A DNA stretch of 64,000 nucleotides. Origin: Lysobacter firmicutimachus. Lineage in GTDB: Bacteria > Pseudomonadota > Gammaproteobacteria > Xanthomonadales > Xanthomonadaceae. The notes below the pieces were generated by a model. It saw only the letters and a program-made list of their open reading frames with translations. It was not told the DNA's origin and made no database searches. The translations under genes and the position numbers were made by a program. The stretch lies in NCBI RefSeq assembly GCF_037027445.1, contig NZ_JBANDL010000002.1:4560001-4624000 (forward strand). The letters are read 5' to 3'. Positions within the stretch are counted from its first letter, which is position 1. Every line of letters starts with the position of its first letter. Positions 24,660 to 33,432 of this stretch are shown one piece after another.

Positions 24660-25332
24660 TATCAATTTCCTTAGAGGAAATATGGGGCTCTAGCCCCCCC
24701 TCTGCCTCAACACGCTCATCGCCAAAAATTGGCGTGAGCGAGATAGGATCCAAGTGTGCAGCCGCTGGGATATCGTTATCAGTAGAGCGGAAAGCACGGA
24801 CAGATTCAGTAAATTGCCACTTGGCAACAATTTCCCCAATCACGTTGTATCCGACGAAGAAAACTCTATTTTCGTCGATATCTGTCAGTGCGCGCTCAAC
24901 GATAAAACGCCAGAGCGCTGGAGTGGTATCGGGCTGAGTTCCAAAGTCTAGCGGCAATTGCCCTGCTTCGCCTTCAGTAGGGCTCAAAACCCTTGCCTTA
25001 CGGGGTTTCGTATGATCATCGATAAAGAACCGGACCGGCACGTCACCGATCCCAATGACTAAGTCATTGCCTGCGTGGCGGATTGTCAGCCACTCATGAT
25101 CTTTAGAACGCACAAGCAATAAGAGTGCGTTCTTAATCCATGCCCAGGGAAGAACAGCACGAGAATATGAGCAATCGTATTTCGTACTTGTTGCGGTAAT
25201 CGCCTTTGTAAGTACATCAAGCATCACCTCCCCCACAACGCTAAGTCGCTTACCGCTCAGCTCAGGGGAAAACTCTTCGGGGGTTGCCAAATCGCTCACT
25301 TGACTGTTCTCTCGCTTGGATTTGTAAAGCAC
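24640..25332 (-). CDS. Hypothetical protein coupled to the ImmA/IrrE gene
   Basis: 230 residues (GTG start; a second in-frame GTG 12 codons later is possible). No known domain recognised. Blocks that look globular and conserved: RAVLPWAWIKNALLLLVRSK, LVIGIGDVPVRFFIDDHTKP and ENRVFFVGYNVIGEIVAKWQ. The C-terminus is acidic. It precedes and overlaps the XRE-ImmA gene, as the protein partner often does in ImmA-linked modules, so it may be the toxin or the regulated factor. AT-rich codon use differs from the neighbouring regions. Confidence 0.6.
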   Translation of the reverse strand: MLYKSKRENSQVSDLATPEEFSPELSGKRLSVVGEVMLDVLTKAITATSTKYDCSYSRAVLPWAWIKNALLLLVRSKDHEWLTIRHAGNDLVIGIGDVPVRFFIDDHTKPRKARVLSPTEGEAGQLPLDFGTQPDTTPALWRFIVERALTDIDENRVFFVGYNVIGEIVAKWQFTESVRAFRSTDNDIPAAAHLDPISLTPIFGDERVEAEGGLEPHISSKEIDNERRAG

Positions 25333-25486
25333 CTTTTAGTGCCAATCGGGAGATTTGTCAAGCAGCATGTTGCAGCTAATAGAGCCCCCTAATCCATTTC
25401 AACTCATTGTTTTAGTAGGAATTACGCGCATCAACATGCGTCCTCATCAAGCCCCCAACGTAGGCGGGATCATCGCTTAGGCTGGG

Positions 25487-26416
25487 CTATATCGCCAAAT
25501 CAGATTCACTTGTGTTGTCTTTAGGCGAAGAGAACCATGCCTTGTATGCGTCTGGATCATAGAATGACGCGGATTCGATTTCTTTAATTGCTATCACCTT
25601 GATCCAGTCACTAATTCCGTCCGGATCAAAATCACCGAACTTGTCAATGACGGCTTGAGCCTCGGCGATATCGTTAGCCAATTTCTCGCGCTCAACAGCA
25701 ATTCTCTCCGCATAACCAAATCCATTAGCAGCGACCCCCTTATCAAAGAAATCCAAAATACCTTTTCTAGAATAAATATATTGCTTAGCCTCCCAAAGAG
25801 ATATAACAGGATAATCTGTCCGCCCTCCCCCCATCCGAAGAGTGTCTTTATCTCTATACGCCGAAAAGGAAGGGAGTATCTCTACGCACGCATCTGAATT
25901 TTCTATATTTGGCGGAACTTCTAAAATACGACCGCAGTATATTTTTCTAGACTTAAGAGTGATGAGAACCAATTTTTGATTATCCGCAGCTTTCCTCAAG
26001 AGCTGGCAAAGCGCATTTCCAAAATTATCTGTCAACTTATTATAGACACGCTTGGCTGTGGGGCGCCCGGTACGCCCATATCGGAGCCACAGAATAAAAT
26101 TCAATGCTAAAGCACCGCCCACAGCCACCACGATAGTCAGTAATAGACGACATGCGTAGGGAACGGGAATAGCGATGTCGATTGCCCTGCCAATCGCCAG
26201 GATAAAGCCCCCTTGCAAATAAGGAGCCGATCTCAAAATGCCCGTTACTCCAAAAACAAAGGCGCCGAGCACGAGCCCGGCGCCTGCAGCCATGAAAAAT
26301 AACTTTTGTCCTTCAGCCTTACTGCTGAAATAGCGAAATGGGTAAAAGATCAGATTGAACAAATACCCGCTGATCAACAGTGCAAGGAGTACTAATGCGG
26401 AGCTTCCTGCTGCCAT
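25487..26416 (-). CDS. Inner-membrane protein with cytoplasmic domain, unknown function
   Basis: About 309 residues. Three hydrophobic segments lie at the N-terminus (ALVLLALLISGYLFNLIFY, LFFMAAGAGLVLGAFVFGV, LLLTIVVAVGGALALNFILW), then a cytoplasmic domain beginning NKLTDNFGNALCQLLRKAA. Its strand pair VLITLKSRKIYCGRILEVPP with YRDKDTLRM resembles a small barrel seen in several uncharacterised membrane protein families (DUF6338-like). A GTG nine bases upstream (26425) would overlap the stop of the small upstream gene; the ATG was chosen because AGGTGA sits in front of it. AT-rich codon use. Confidence 0.65.
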   Translation of the reverse strand: MAAGSSALVLLALLISGYLFNLIFYPFRYFSSKAEGQKLFFMAAGAGLVLGAFVFGVTGILRSAPYLQGGFILAIGRAIDIAIPVPYACRLLLTIVVAVGGALALNFILWLRYGRTGRPTAKRVYNKLTDNFGNALCQLLRKAADNQKLVLITLKSRKIYCGRILEVPPNIENSDACVEILPSFSAYRDKDTLRMGGGRTDYPVISLWEAKQYIYSRKGILDFFDKGVAANGFGYAERIAVEREKLANDIAEAQAVIDKFGDFDPDGISDWIKVIAIKEIESASFYDPDAYKAWFSSPKDNTSESDLAI

Positions 26417-26421
26417 AGAAC

Positions 26422-26631
26422 TCACCTGATCTTTGCTAAGCGCCCTAGATCAATCTGCTTTAATTTTTCAAGAGCCCTCAACCCATCGCGCTTTCCGACG
26501 ACAACCCTTCCCACGTCTATTTTCAGCGTTCCGCCGAAACTTTGGGACGACTGAAGCTCACGAAGCATTTTCGTAGCAGACTTTTCGTAACTAGATAGGA
26601 AGTTGGCTAAGTTCTTTTCATCCTTGGCCAT
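26422..26631 (-). CDS. Small hypothetical protein coupled to the membrane protein
   Basis: 69 residues, MAKDEKNLANFLSSYEKSAT onward, helical, with a central VDVGR-type strand (KIDVGRVVVGKRDG) and a basic C-terminus. GGAGG precedes the ATG at 26631. Its stop is within a few bases of the downstream membrane protein start, so the two are translationally linked. No known domain. Confidence 0.6.
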   Translation of the reverse strand: MAKDEKNLANFLSSYEKSATKMLRELQSSQSFGGTLKIDVGRVVVGKRDGLRALEKLKQIDLGRLAKIR

Positions 26632-26740
26632 GACTGCCTCCACTTCTCCTGATGGACGCATTTAGCTTAGCTCCTTATCATCTCAGAATGCGAGACGCAA
26701 GCAGCTTGGCTCATTAGTGCCTTCTGCTCGCGCTCCTCAA

Positions 26741-27037
26741 ACCCCCAACGGATTCTGTTCCCCACATCGATCTTGTACTGCTTGATCGCCCGAGCCACAT
26801 CCTTCCCGGTCATCTTGCCTTCCGCCGCCAGCGCCGCGATGGCGGCGTGGGCGATGTAGTAGCGGTCGACTTCGAAGTGGCGGCGCAGGTAGGCGCGGGG
26901 GCGCTGCGGCCGAAGCCATCGGTGCCCGAGCAGGGTGTAACGCATCGGCACGTAGGCGCGGACTTGTTCCGGGTACATGCGGATGTAGTCGGTCGCGGCG
27001 ATGGCCGAACCCTGGCGGCGGTCCGGCACTTCCATCA
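26741..27037 (-). pseudogene. Duplicated aceE 3' end (pyruvate dehydrogenase E1 C-terminal fragment)
   Basis: The translation carries AIAATDYIRMYPEQVRAYVP, LRRHFEVDRYYIAHAAIAAL and GKDVARAIKQYKID, matching the last ~95 residues of the intact AceE at 30523-33228. Part is out of frame: one extra G after CTCGG and one missing base about 30 nt later create a compensated frameshift. The 5' side stops abruptly next to the Mrr-type nuclease gene, and the C-terminus ends differently from AceE. It has no start region of its own and cannot be functional. Confidence 0.9.
26762..26861. repeat. 100-bp perfect direct repeat, copy 1 (aceE 3' end)
   Basis: Identical base for base to 30549-30648, with an exact offset of 3787. 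Flanking homology continues at lower identity to about 27037. It bounds the segment that carries the nuclease, the second XVIPCD effector and its lipoprotein partner. Confidence 0.93.
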
Positions 27038-27055
27038 CGGCCGCCATATCAAGCA

Positions 27056-28716
27056 CTAGCCTTCCACCGGCATCACGATCCTCGCCTTGATCCCAACCTC
27101 CTGCAGAGCAGGTACAGCAGCCCGCCGCCGTCGATCAGCTCCATCGGTTTGCCTTCGGAGAACTTGTAGGCGTCCGAGCCGTAGCTGCTGGTCGCCACCA
27201 GAATCCCCTTGCTGGCCCCCTCGTTGAGCATGGTGCCGTAGAGATCGCGGACGGCCGATACGCCGACCGTGTTGCGGTAGCGCTTGGCCTGGATAACGAC
27301 TTTGCCGCCCAGCACGGGGCGGGTGTCGAACGCGACCGCGTCCACGCCGCCGTCGCGGCTTGCGCGGGTCTGCTTGGTGTCCAGGCCCATCTTGGCGAAC
27401 AAGTTGCTGACCAGGGCTTCGAATTCGGTCGGCGCCAGGTCCATCAGGTTCGGGCGCTGGTCGAGCCCTTCCAGCACGTCCTGCTGCTCGATGAAGCGGG
27501 GGTCGGCCATGTCGAATTCGATCACCGGCTTGACCGCAATGGCTTCCTCCGGCCTGGGCGATACCTGGGCGCCAAGGTTCCTGAGGCATTGGGCCGGCTC
27601 TACCCGGGCCAAGTTGATCTGGTTGAAATCCGGTTTCTGCGCTCGCACCGAGATCAGGCAGACGCGCTCGTCCCGACCGGTGGACGGGTTCACCCGGTGG
27701 ATGAAGCCGTTGAAGACGCACAGGTCCAGGTGGTTGGCCTGGTCGGATTCAAACAGCTCGTGCACGGTGCGCAGCGCGGTCTGGGCGACGACCTCGCGGT
27801 AGAGCTTGGCGATGTCGGCCGGCTTGCGCGGCTTCTCGTCGATTTCGTCGCGGGTGCGGACGTATTTGTATTCGACCACCGCCGGAACGATATCGGGGTT
27901 CGGCAGATCCAACTCGACGACGGCCTGCCTGGACTCCGGGATGTAGGCGACTCGGTGGACGTCCGGAAACCCTTCCGGGTAGATCGAGCGATCCAGCACC
28001 ATGTCCAGGTAGAGGGTCACCGTTTCCGGGTCGCCGGCCCGATAAGAAGCCTCAAGCTCGTCCACCTCGGCTTTTCGCTGCGCGACTTTCAGTTCGAACG
28101 CAGCCTTGTCGGCTTCGTATTCTTTCTGGTGCCGCTCCAGCTCGGCCTTTCGCACCGCCGCAGCGGATTCGTAGGACTTGGCTGCCGCTTCGTACTTGCG
28201 CTGCGCCTCGGCCAAGTCGCGCTCGTGGCGCTTCTTCATCCCCAGAGTTTTTTCCAGCAGCGTCCGCGGCGCCACCAGCGCCATGAATTTATCCCGGGAC
28301 GGCGCCTGGATCGGATTCTTCAGGTCGGCAGGCAGGTAGTACGGCGGAAACTTTTCCCGGATAAGTAGAGACGAAAAGTCGATCCTGTCGTCGACCGCCA
28401 AGGTGGCGGCCAGGATCGTCTGAAGCTCTTCGACGCGCTGTTCGCTGTCCACCGTCAGCTCTTCGGCCTCGGCCTGGCGGTCCAGCAGATACTCCTGGCG
28501 TTCGGCTTTCTCCTGCGCCTTGCGCTCCCGCTCGGTTGCGCGCGCGTCCTGAAGCGCTATCCGTGCCTCAGTCTTGGCTTGCTGGTCGCTCAGCCGGATC
28601 GCCCGGGCGAGCTCGCGCTCTCGACGCCGCAGATCGGCTTGATGCTGTTTTGCCGCGCGCGCACTGGCGCGAACCATAGCGCCAACGAAGCCCTCGATGC
28701 CTTTCCGTCGCCCCAT
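27056..28716 (-). pseudogene. Mrr-type restriction endonuclease-like protein, frameshifted near its C-terminus
   Basis: As read, 547 residues end at 27073. Residues 10-230 are a long charged coiled coil (QYLLDRQ-type segments, RHQKEYEADKAAFELKVAQR). Residues 270-400 are a middle domain (RVAYIPESRQAVVELDLPNP). The C-terminus is a PD-(D/E)XK fold: LAPTEFEALVSNLFAKMG, the catalytic DGGVDAVAFD and VIQAKRY. The expected ending (LQEVGIKARIVMP) lies in another frame and stops at 27056. Removing two bases near 27105 would join them. Only the last ~15 residues are altered, so activity may survive. Related coiled-coil/Mrr proteins are widespread 'restriction endonuclease' genes. Confidence 0.8.
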
Positions 28717-28878
28717 ACGACCCCCTGTCGTGGCGTGGCTATTGATAATCCGAATGGTGCTGTCCTGCCTTGCGTCCGGACGACTGCGCCGGAACTTCCA
28801 GACCGCGACTTCTTGCCCTACGTAGATCAGCGAAGAATCCGGCCATCGCCCAATGCATCGCTTCGCGGACAGGGGCTG

Positions 28879-29982
28879 CTAGCCGATCCCCCGCCGCTGA
28901 GCCTCCTGCTGCACCTGCGGCTGCAAGGCCTGTTCGGCCGCCATCTGCCGATCGACCTCGTGCAGGCGCTGCACCGACTCTTGAACAGGCATCTGTGCCG
29001 CGACGTCGGTGCGCATGTGCGCGCGCAGGTGGGCCGGGTCATCGAGGCGGCCTTGGACGACGAAGACGTTTTCGCCGGGGCGGCTTTCGCGCCCTTCGCC
29101 GCTCAGCACGACGTGGTCGATACGGCTCAGGCCGTTCTGGCGGGCCAGGCAGGCCAGGCTGGCGCTCATGCATTCGCTGGCCTGGTCCGGGGTGCGGCCC
29201 AGGCTGGCGTCGAGGCGGTGCACGGCGACGCGGGCCTGGGCCAGCATCGGGTGGTCGGGCGCAGCCGGCTGGGCCGGGGAATGCGTTTCGGCGCCGGGGG
29301 ATCGCGCGGCCAAGGCGGCGTGCTCGGCCTGGGTGTGCAAGCGGCCGTAGCGTTCGTCGAGCACGCTCTCGACGTTTTCGCGCAGGCGATCGAGAAAGTC
29401 CTTTTCGGGCTGGCGCGGCGGCACCATGCGGTCCATCGGTTTAACCGGGAGCTCTTCGTCCGTGTACGGCTCGCCGGCGTCGCGGCCGCCGGGGTTGGGG
29501 AACGGGCCCTCCGGCCATTGCGGCGGCCAGTTGAGCCGCGGATCGCCGGTAGGCAGGCGTTTGTCGTTCGGGCCCATGGGGTTCATCTGCCAGCGGTCCT
29601 CGCCCAGCCATTGCACGCCGCCGGCCTGGCGGGGCGCGGCATCGATCAGCTCGCGCGCGCCGGCGACGACGTCGTGCCAACTGCTCGAGGGTTGCGCGGC
29701 CAGGCGCTTGCCCAGGGCGATGCCGAGCTCGTTGTTGTGCTCGTCCATGCGATTGGTATCGGCGGCCTGGCCGGTGCGGTTGCCGTCCCACTCGTGGAAG
29801 TCGAGCGCGGCGCGGGCGTAGGACTCGCCGAACTGGCGTGTCAGCTCGGCGGACAGCAGCAGGTGGCGGTAGGCATCGGCCGGGCCGTTGTTGCGCCCGG
29901 GCAACTGAGAGTGCACGGATTCCTTGATCGCCTGGGTGGCCACGCCGGAGGTGGCCAGATCACTCATCGAAAAGTCTGCCAT
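28879..29982 (-). CDS. XVIPCD effector with DUF6973-like toxin domain
   Basis: 367 residues, no signal peptide. Residues 25-95 carry GPADAYRHLLLSAELTRQFG, LDFHEWDGN and NRMDEHNNELGIALG, the His/Asn pattern of DUF6973-like toxin domains. Residues 150-240 are a Pro-rich linker. Residues 242-345 are the XVIPCD (LGRTPDQASECMSASL, GLSRIDHVVLS, ENVFVVQG, AHMRTDVAAQMPVQESV) and 346-362 a Gln-rich tail. AAGGAG precedes the ATG at 29982. XVIPCD marks it as an X-T4SS substrate by established knowledge; the toxin's activity is not known to me. The lipoprotein gene 50 bp upstream is its likely immunity partner. Confidence 0.88.
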   Translation of the reverse strand: MADFSMSDLATSGVATQAIKESVHSQLPGRNNGPADAYRHLLLSAELTRQFGESYARAALDFHEWDGNRTGQAADTNRMDEHNNELGIALGKRLAAQPSSSWHDVVAGARELIDAAPRQAGGVQWLGEDRWQMNPMGPNDKRLPTGDPRLNWPPQWPEGPFPNPGGRDAGEPYTDEELPVKPMDRMVPPRQPEKDFLDRLRENVESVLDERYGRLHTQAEHAALAARSPGAETHSPAQPAAPDHPMLAQARVAVHRLDASLGRTPDQASECMSASLACLARQNGLSRIDHVVLSGEGRESRPGENVFVVQGRLDDPAHLRAHMRTDVAAQMPVQESVQRLHEVDRQMAAEQALQPQVQQEAQRRGIG

Positions 29983-30032
29983 GACCTTGCTTCTCCTTGC
30001 GTTGCGTGTCGCGCCCACCGGCGCCGATACGA

Positions 30033-30395
30033 CTAGTTTTCCTTGCTCTTGACCCAGCGGCCCTGCTCGAAGCGCCAGGTCGAGTCGAGTTCGCCGCAGT
30101 TCGAGTACAGCTTGAACTCGCCGCTGGGCAGGCCGTCGCGGAAACGGCCTTCCCATTCGGCGCATTCGCGCGGGTGCTTGTCGCCGAAGAAGGTGTCGTA
30201 GGCGGCGCCGGTGTAGGGACGGCCGTCGCGGGTGCGGGCGGCGCTGGGCAGGATGTCCTGGCCCTTGATGTCGAGCTGCAGTTCGCCGGCGTGCACGAGC
30301 GCGGGGTCGGCCGCATTGGTGCAGCCGCTGGCGGCAAGGCCTAGGGCAAGAACGAGGGCGAGACGAAAGCGGATGGCGAGACGAGGTCCGTTCAT
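30033..30395 (-). CDS. Lipoprotein, candidate immunity protein for the DUF6973-like effector
   Basis: 120 residues with a textbook lipobox (LALGLAASGC). The mature part has conserved-looking AGELQLDIKGQDILPSAART, TGAAYDTFFGDKHPRECAEW and a C-terminal CGELDSTWRFEQGRW, probably a small beta domain with one disulfide. It lies directly upstream of the effector on the same strand, the usual X-T4SS immunity position. The immunity role is inferred. Confidence 0.78.
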   Translation of the reverse strand: MNGPRLAIRFRLALVLALGLAASGCTNAADPALVHAGELQLDIKGQDILPSAARTRDGRPYTGAAYDTFFGDKHPRECAEWEGRFRDGLPSGEFKLYSNCGELDSTWRFEQGRWVKSKEN

Positions 30396-30463
30396 CGTGT
30401 TCACATCCCTGACGGCAGCGGCCGGTGCGCCGCCCAGACGGTTCAAAACTAAAAGTGCCTCCG

Positions 30464-30496
30464 GCAAAAAACAAGGGCGGCCTTGCGGCCGCCCTT
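30464..30496 (-). terminator. Rho-independent terminator downstream of aceE
   Basis: A perfect ten-base stem (AAGGGCGGCC / GGCCGCCCTT) with a four-base loop. On the minus strand it is followed by GTTTTTT. It sits 27 bp past the aceE stop and separates aceE from the effector unit. Confidence 0.92.
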
Positions 30497-30522
30497 GCTT
30501 GTCACATTAACCGGCGACTCGA

Positions 30523-33228
30523 TCAGACGCCGAGCGGATTCGGCTTCTCCACATCGATCTTGTACTGCTTGATCGCCCGAGCCACATCCTTCCCGGTCAT
30601 CTTGCCTTCCGCCGCCAGCGCCGCGATGGCGGCGTGGGCGATGTAGTACCGATCGACTTCGAAGTGCCTACGCAGGTTCGCGCGCGTATCCGAGCGGCCG
30701 AAGCCGTCGGTGCCGAGCACGGTGTAGCGCATCGGCACATAGGCGCGGACCTGTTCCGGGTACATGCGGATGTAGTCGGTCGCGGCGATGGCCGGGCCCT
30801 GGCGGCCTTCCAGCAGTTCGGTGATGTAGGGCTTGCGCGGGGTCTTGGCTTCGGGGTTGACGCGGTTCCAGCGCTCGGCGTCGATGGCTTCGCGGGCCAG
30901 TTCGTTGAAGCTGGGGCAGGACCAGATGTCGGCGGTGACGCCGAAGTCCTTGTCGAGCAGCTCGGCGGCGGCGATGGCTTCGCGCAGGATGGTGCCGCTG
31001 CCCATCAGCTGGACGCGCAGTTCGCCCTTCTTGGGCTTGCCGGCGTCCTTGAGCAGGTACATGCCCTTGATGATCCCGTCCGCGCTGCCTTCCGGCATGT
31101 CGGGGTGCGGGTAGTTCTCGTTCATCAGGGTGAGGTACCAGTACTCGTCGCGCTGCTCGGTCAGCATGCGCTGCATGCCGTGCTGGAGCAGGGTCACCAC
31201 TTCGTAGCTGAAGGTCGGGTCGTAGCTGCGGCAGTTCGGGATCAGGCCGGCCTGGACCATGCTGTGGCCGTCTTCGTGCTGCAGGCCCTCGCCGTTAAGC
31301 GTGGTGCGGCCGGCGGTGGCGCCGAGCAGGAAGCCGCGCGCGCGCATGTCCGCCGCCTGCCAGGCGCTGTCGCCGATGCGCTGGAAGCCGAACATCGAGT
31401 AGTAGATGTACAGCGGCAGCATCTGCAGGTCGTTGGTGCTGTAGCTGGTGGCGGCCGCCAGCCAGGACGCGAACGCGCCGGCTTCGGTGATGCCTTCTTC
31501 CAGCACCTGGCCGGTGACGTCTTCGCGGTAGTACATCAGCTGGTCGCGGTCGACCGGCTTGTACTTCTGGCCGTGCGGGGCGTAGATGCCGAGCTGGCGG
31601 AACAGGCCTTCCATGCCGAAGGTGCGGGCTTCGTCGGCCACGATCGGCACCAGGCGCGGGCCGACCTGCTTGTCGCGCAACGCAATGTTCAGCGCCTGCA
31701 CGAACGACATGGTGGTGCTGATTTCGCGCTCGCCGGTGCTCTTGAGCAGGCGGTCGAAGGCTTCCAGCTTGGGCACTTCCAGCGAGGTGCTGGCCTTGCG
31801 CCGGCGCTGCGGCAGGTAGCCGCCGAGAGCCTTGCGGCGCTCGTGCATGTATTCGACTTCCGGCGACTTCTCGCCGGGGTGGTAGAACGGCACCGCGCCG
31901 TCCTTGAGCTGGTCGTCGGTGACCGGGATGTTGAAGCGGTCGCGGAACAGGCGGACGGCTTCGTCGTCCATCTTCTTGGTGCCGTGGGTCGGGTTGAGCG
32001 ACTCGCCCGAGGCGCCCATGCCGTAGCCCTTGACCGTCTTGGCCAGGATCACGGTCGGCATGCCCTTGGTGTTCACCGCATCAAAGTAGGCGGCGTAGAC
32101 CTTGTGCGGGTCGTGGCCGCCGCGGTTGAGGCGCCAGATGTCGTCGTCGGACAGGTTGGCGACCAGCGCGGCGGTCTCCGGGTACTTGCCGAAGAAATTG
32201 TCGCGGGTGTACTTGCCGCCGAAGGCCTTGCAGTTCTGGTATTCGCCGTCGACGGTTTCCATCATCAGCTGGCGCAGCTTGCCGGTGGTGTCGCGGGCCA
32301 GCAGCGGGTCCCAGTAGCTGCCCCAGATGGTCTTGATGACGTTCCAGCCGGCGCCGCGGAACTGGCCTTCCAGCTCCTGGATGATCTTGCCGTTGCCGCG
32401 CACCGGGCCGTCCAGGCGCTGCAGGTTGCAGTTGATGACGAAGATCAGGTTGTCCAGGCCTTCGCGGCCGGCGACCGAGATCGCGCCGAGGGATTCGGGC
32501 TCGTCGGTTTCGCCGTCGCCGAGGAAGGCCCAGACCTTGCGGTCGGACTTGGGCAGCAGGCCGCGGCCTTCCAGGTACTTCCAGTTGCGGGCCTGGTAGA
32601 TCGCGCTGATCGGGCCCAGGCCCATCGACACGGTCGGGATCTGCCAGTAGTCGGGCATCAGCCAGGGGTGCGGGTAGGAGCTGACGCCGCGGCCGTCGAC
32701 TTCCATGCGGAAGTTGTCGATCTGCGATTCGCTGATGCGGCCTTCGAGGAAGGAGCGGGCGTAGATGCCGGGCGAGCTGTGGCCCTGGATGCCGATCAGG
32801 TCGCCGGGGTGGTCGGCCGAGGGCGCGCGCCAGAAGTGGTTGAAGCCGACGTCGTACAGGGTGGCCGCGGAGGCGAAGCTGGCGATGTGGCCGCCGAGGT
32901 CGCCGGGCTTGCGGTTGGCGCGCACGACCATGGCCATGGCGTTCCAGCGGATCAGCGAGCGGATCCGCCATTCCATCGCGGCGTCGCCGGGGCTCTTGGC
33001 CTCCAGGTGCGGCGGGATGGTGTTGATGTATTCGGTGGTGGGCTGGAACGGCAGGTGGGCGCCGGCGCGGCGGGTCACCTCGACCATGCCCTCGAGCAGC
33101 TGGTGGGCGCGCTCGGCGCCGTCGCGGGCGATGACGGCCTGGACGGATTCGACCCATTCCTGGGTTTCGATCGGATCGGGATCGTTCTGGAGCAGGTCGT
33201 GCAAAGAGCTGGCAAGCGGCTGATTCAT
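30523..33228 (-). CDS. aceE: Pyruvate dehydrogenase E1 component, homodimeric type
   Basis: 901 residues, the normal length of proteobacterial AceE. It has the ThDP motif GDGETDEPESLGAISVAGR ... NCNLQRLD, the active-site region IGIQGHSSPGIYARSFLEGR and the C-terminal domain AIAATDYIRMYPEQVRAYVP. It decarboxylates pyruvate and transfers the acetyl group to AceF in the cytoplasmic pyruvate dehydrogenase complex. No aceF or lpd is adjacent. The ATG at 33228 begins MNQPLASSLHDLLQNDPDPI, as in relatives. Its 3' end is the source of the duplicated fragment at 26741-27037. Confidence 0.97.
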   Translation of the reverse strand: MNQPLASSLHDLLQNDPDPIETQEWVESVQAVIARDGAERAHQLLEGMVEVTRRAGAHLPFQPTTEYINTIPPHLEAKSPGDAAMEWRIRSLIRWNAMAMVVRANRKPGDLGGHIASFASAATLYDVGFNHFWRAPSADHPGDLIGIQGHSSPGIYARSFLEGRISESQIDNFRMEVDGRGVSSYPHPWLMPDYWQIPTVSMGLGPISAIYQARNWKYLEGRGLLPKSDRKVWAFLGDGETDEPESLGAISVAGREGLDNLIFVINCNLQRLDGPVRGNGKIIQELEGQFRGAGWNVIKTIWGSYWDPLLARDTTGKLRQLMMETVDGEYQNCKAFGGKYTRDNFFGKYPETAALVANLSDDDIWRLNRGGHDPHKVYAAYFDAVNTKGMPTVILAKTVKGYGMGASGESLNPTHGTKKMDDEAVRLFRDRFNIPVTDDQLKDGAVPFYHPGEKSPEVEYMHERRKALGGYLPQRRRKASTSLEVPKLEAFDRLLKSTGEREISTTMSFVQALNIALRDKQVGPRLVPIVADEARTFGMEGLFRQLGIYAPHGQKYKPVDRDQLMYYREDVTGQVLEEGITEAGAFASWLAAATSYSTNDLQMLPLYIYYSMFGFQRIGDSAWQAADMRARGFLLGATAGRTTLNGEGLQHEDGHSMVQAGLIPNCRSYDPTFSYEVVTLLQHGMQRMLTEQRDEYWYLTLMNENYPHPDMPEGSADGIIKGMYLLKDAGKPKKGELRVQLMGSGTILREAIAAAELLDKDFGVTADIWSCPSFNELAREAIDAERWNRVNPEAKTPRKPYITELLEGRQGPAIAATDYIRMYPEQVRAYVPMRYTVLGTDGFGRSDTRANLRRHFEVDRYYIAHAAIAALAAEGKMTGKDVARAIKQYKIDVEKPNPLGV
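30549..30648. repeat. 100-bp perfect direct repeat, copy 2 (inside aceE)
   Basis: Identical to 26762-26861. It lies within the intact aceE reading frame near its 3' end, coding for the region around YYIAHAAIAALAAEGKMTGK. Confidence 0.93.
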
Positions 33229-33432
33229 CGATCTCGCGGCCCCGTGGCCGCGCCTCGGAGGTGGGGGGCGGATTAGAGCCCCGAGTCTAACAAACGGCGA
33301 CCGGGTTACGGCTTGCGGGGGGTGGCCGGTGGGGTGGACTAGTTCGTTTTGGCTAGGGGCGTAGGTGTGGATACGGGGGCGTGCGGTGAGTGTGCGGCAG
33401 TGGCCTTTGCCGCTGCGGGTCGGGTGGTTTTT
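33229..33432. other. Upstream region of aceE before the repeat array
   Basis: No gene is visible. It should hold the aceE promoter, but no convincing -35/-10 pair was recognised. Confidence 0.4.

Noticed and set aside
30634..33276. 880-codon open frame antisense to aceE
   Set aside because: Composition (Gly/Val/Ala/Asp/His) is that of a complementary-strand shadow; aceE matches its family end to end.
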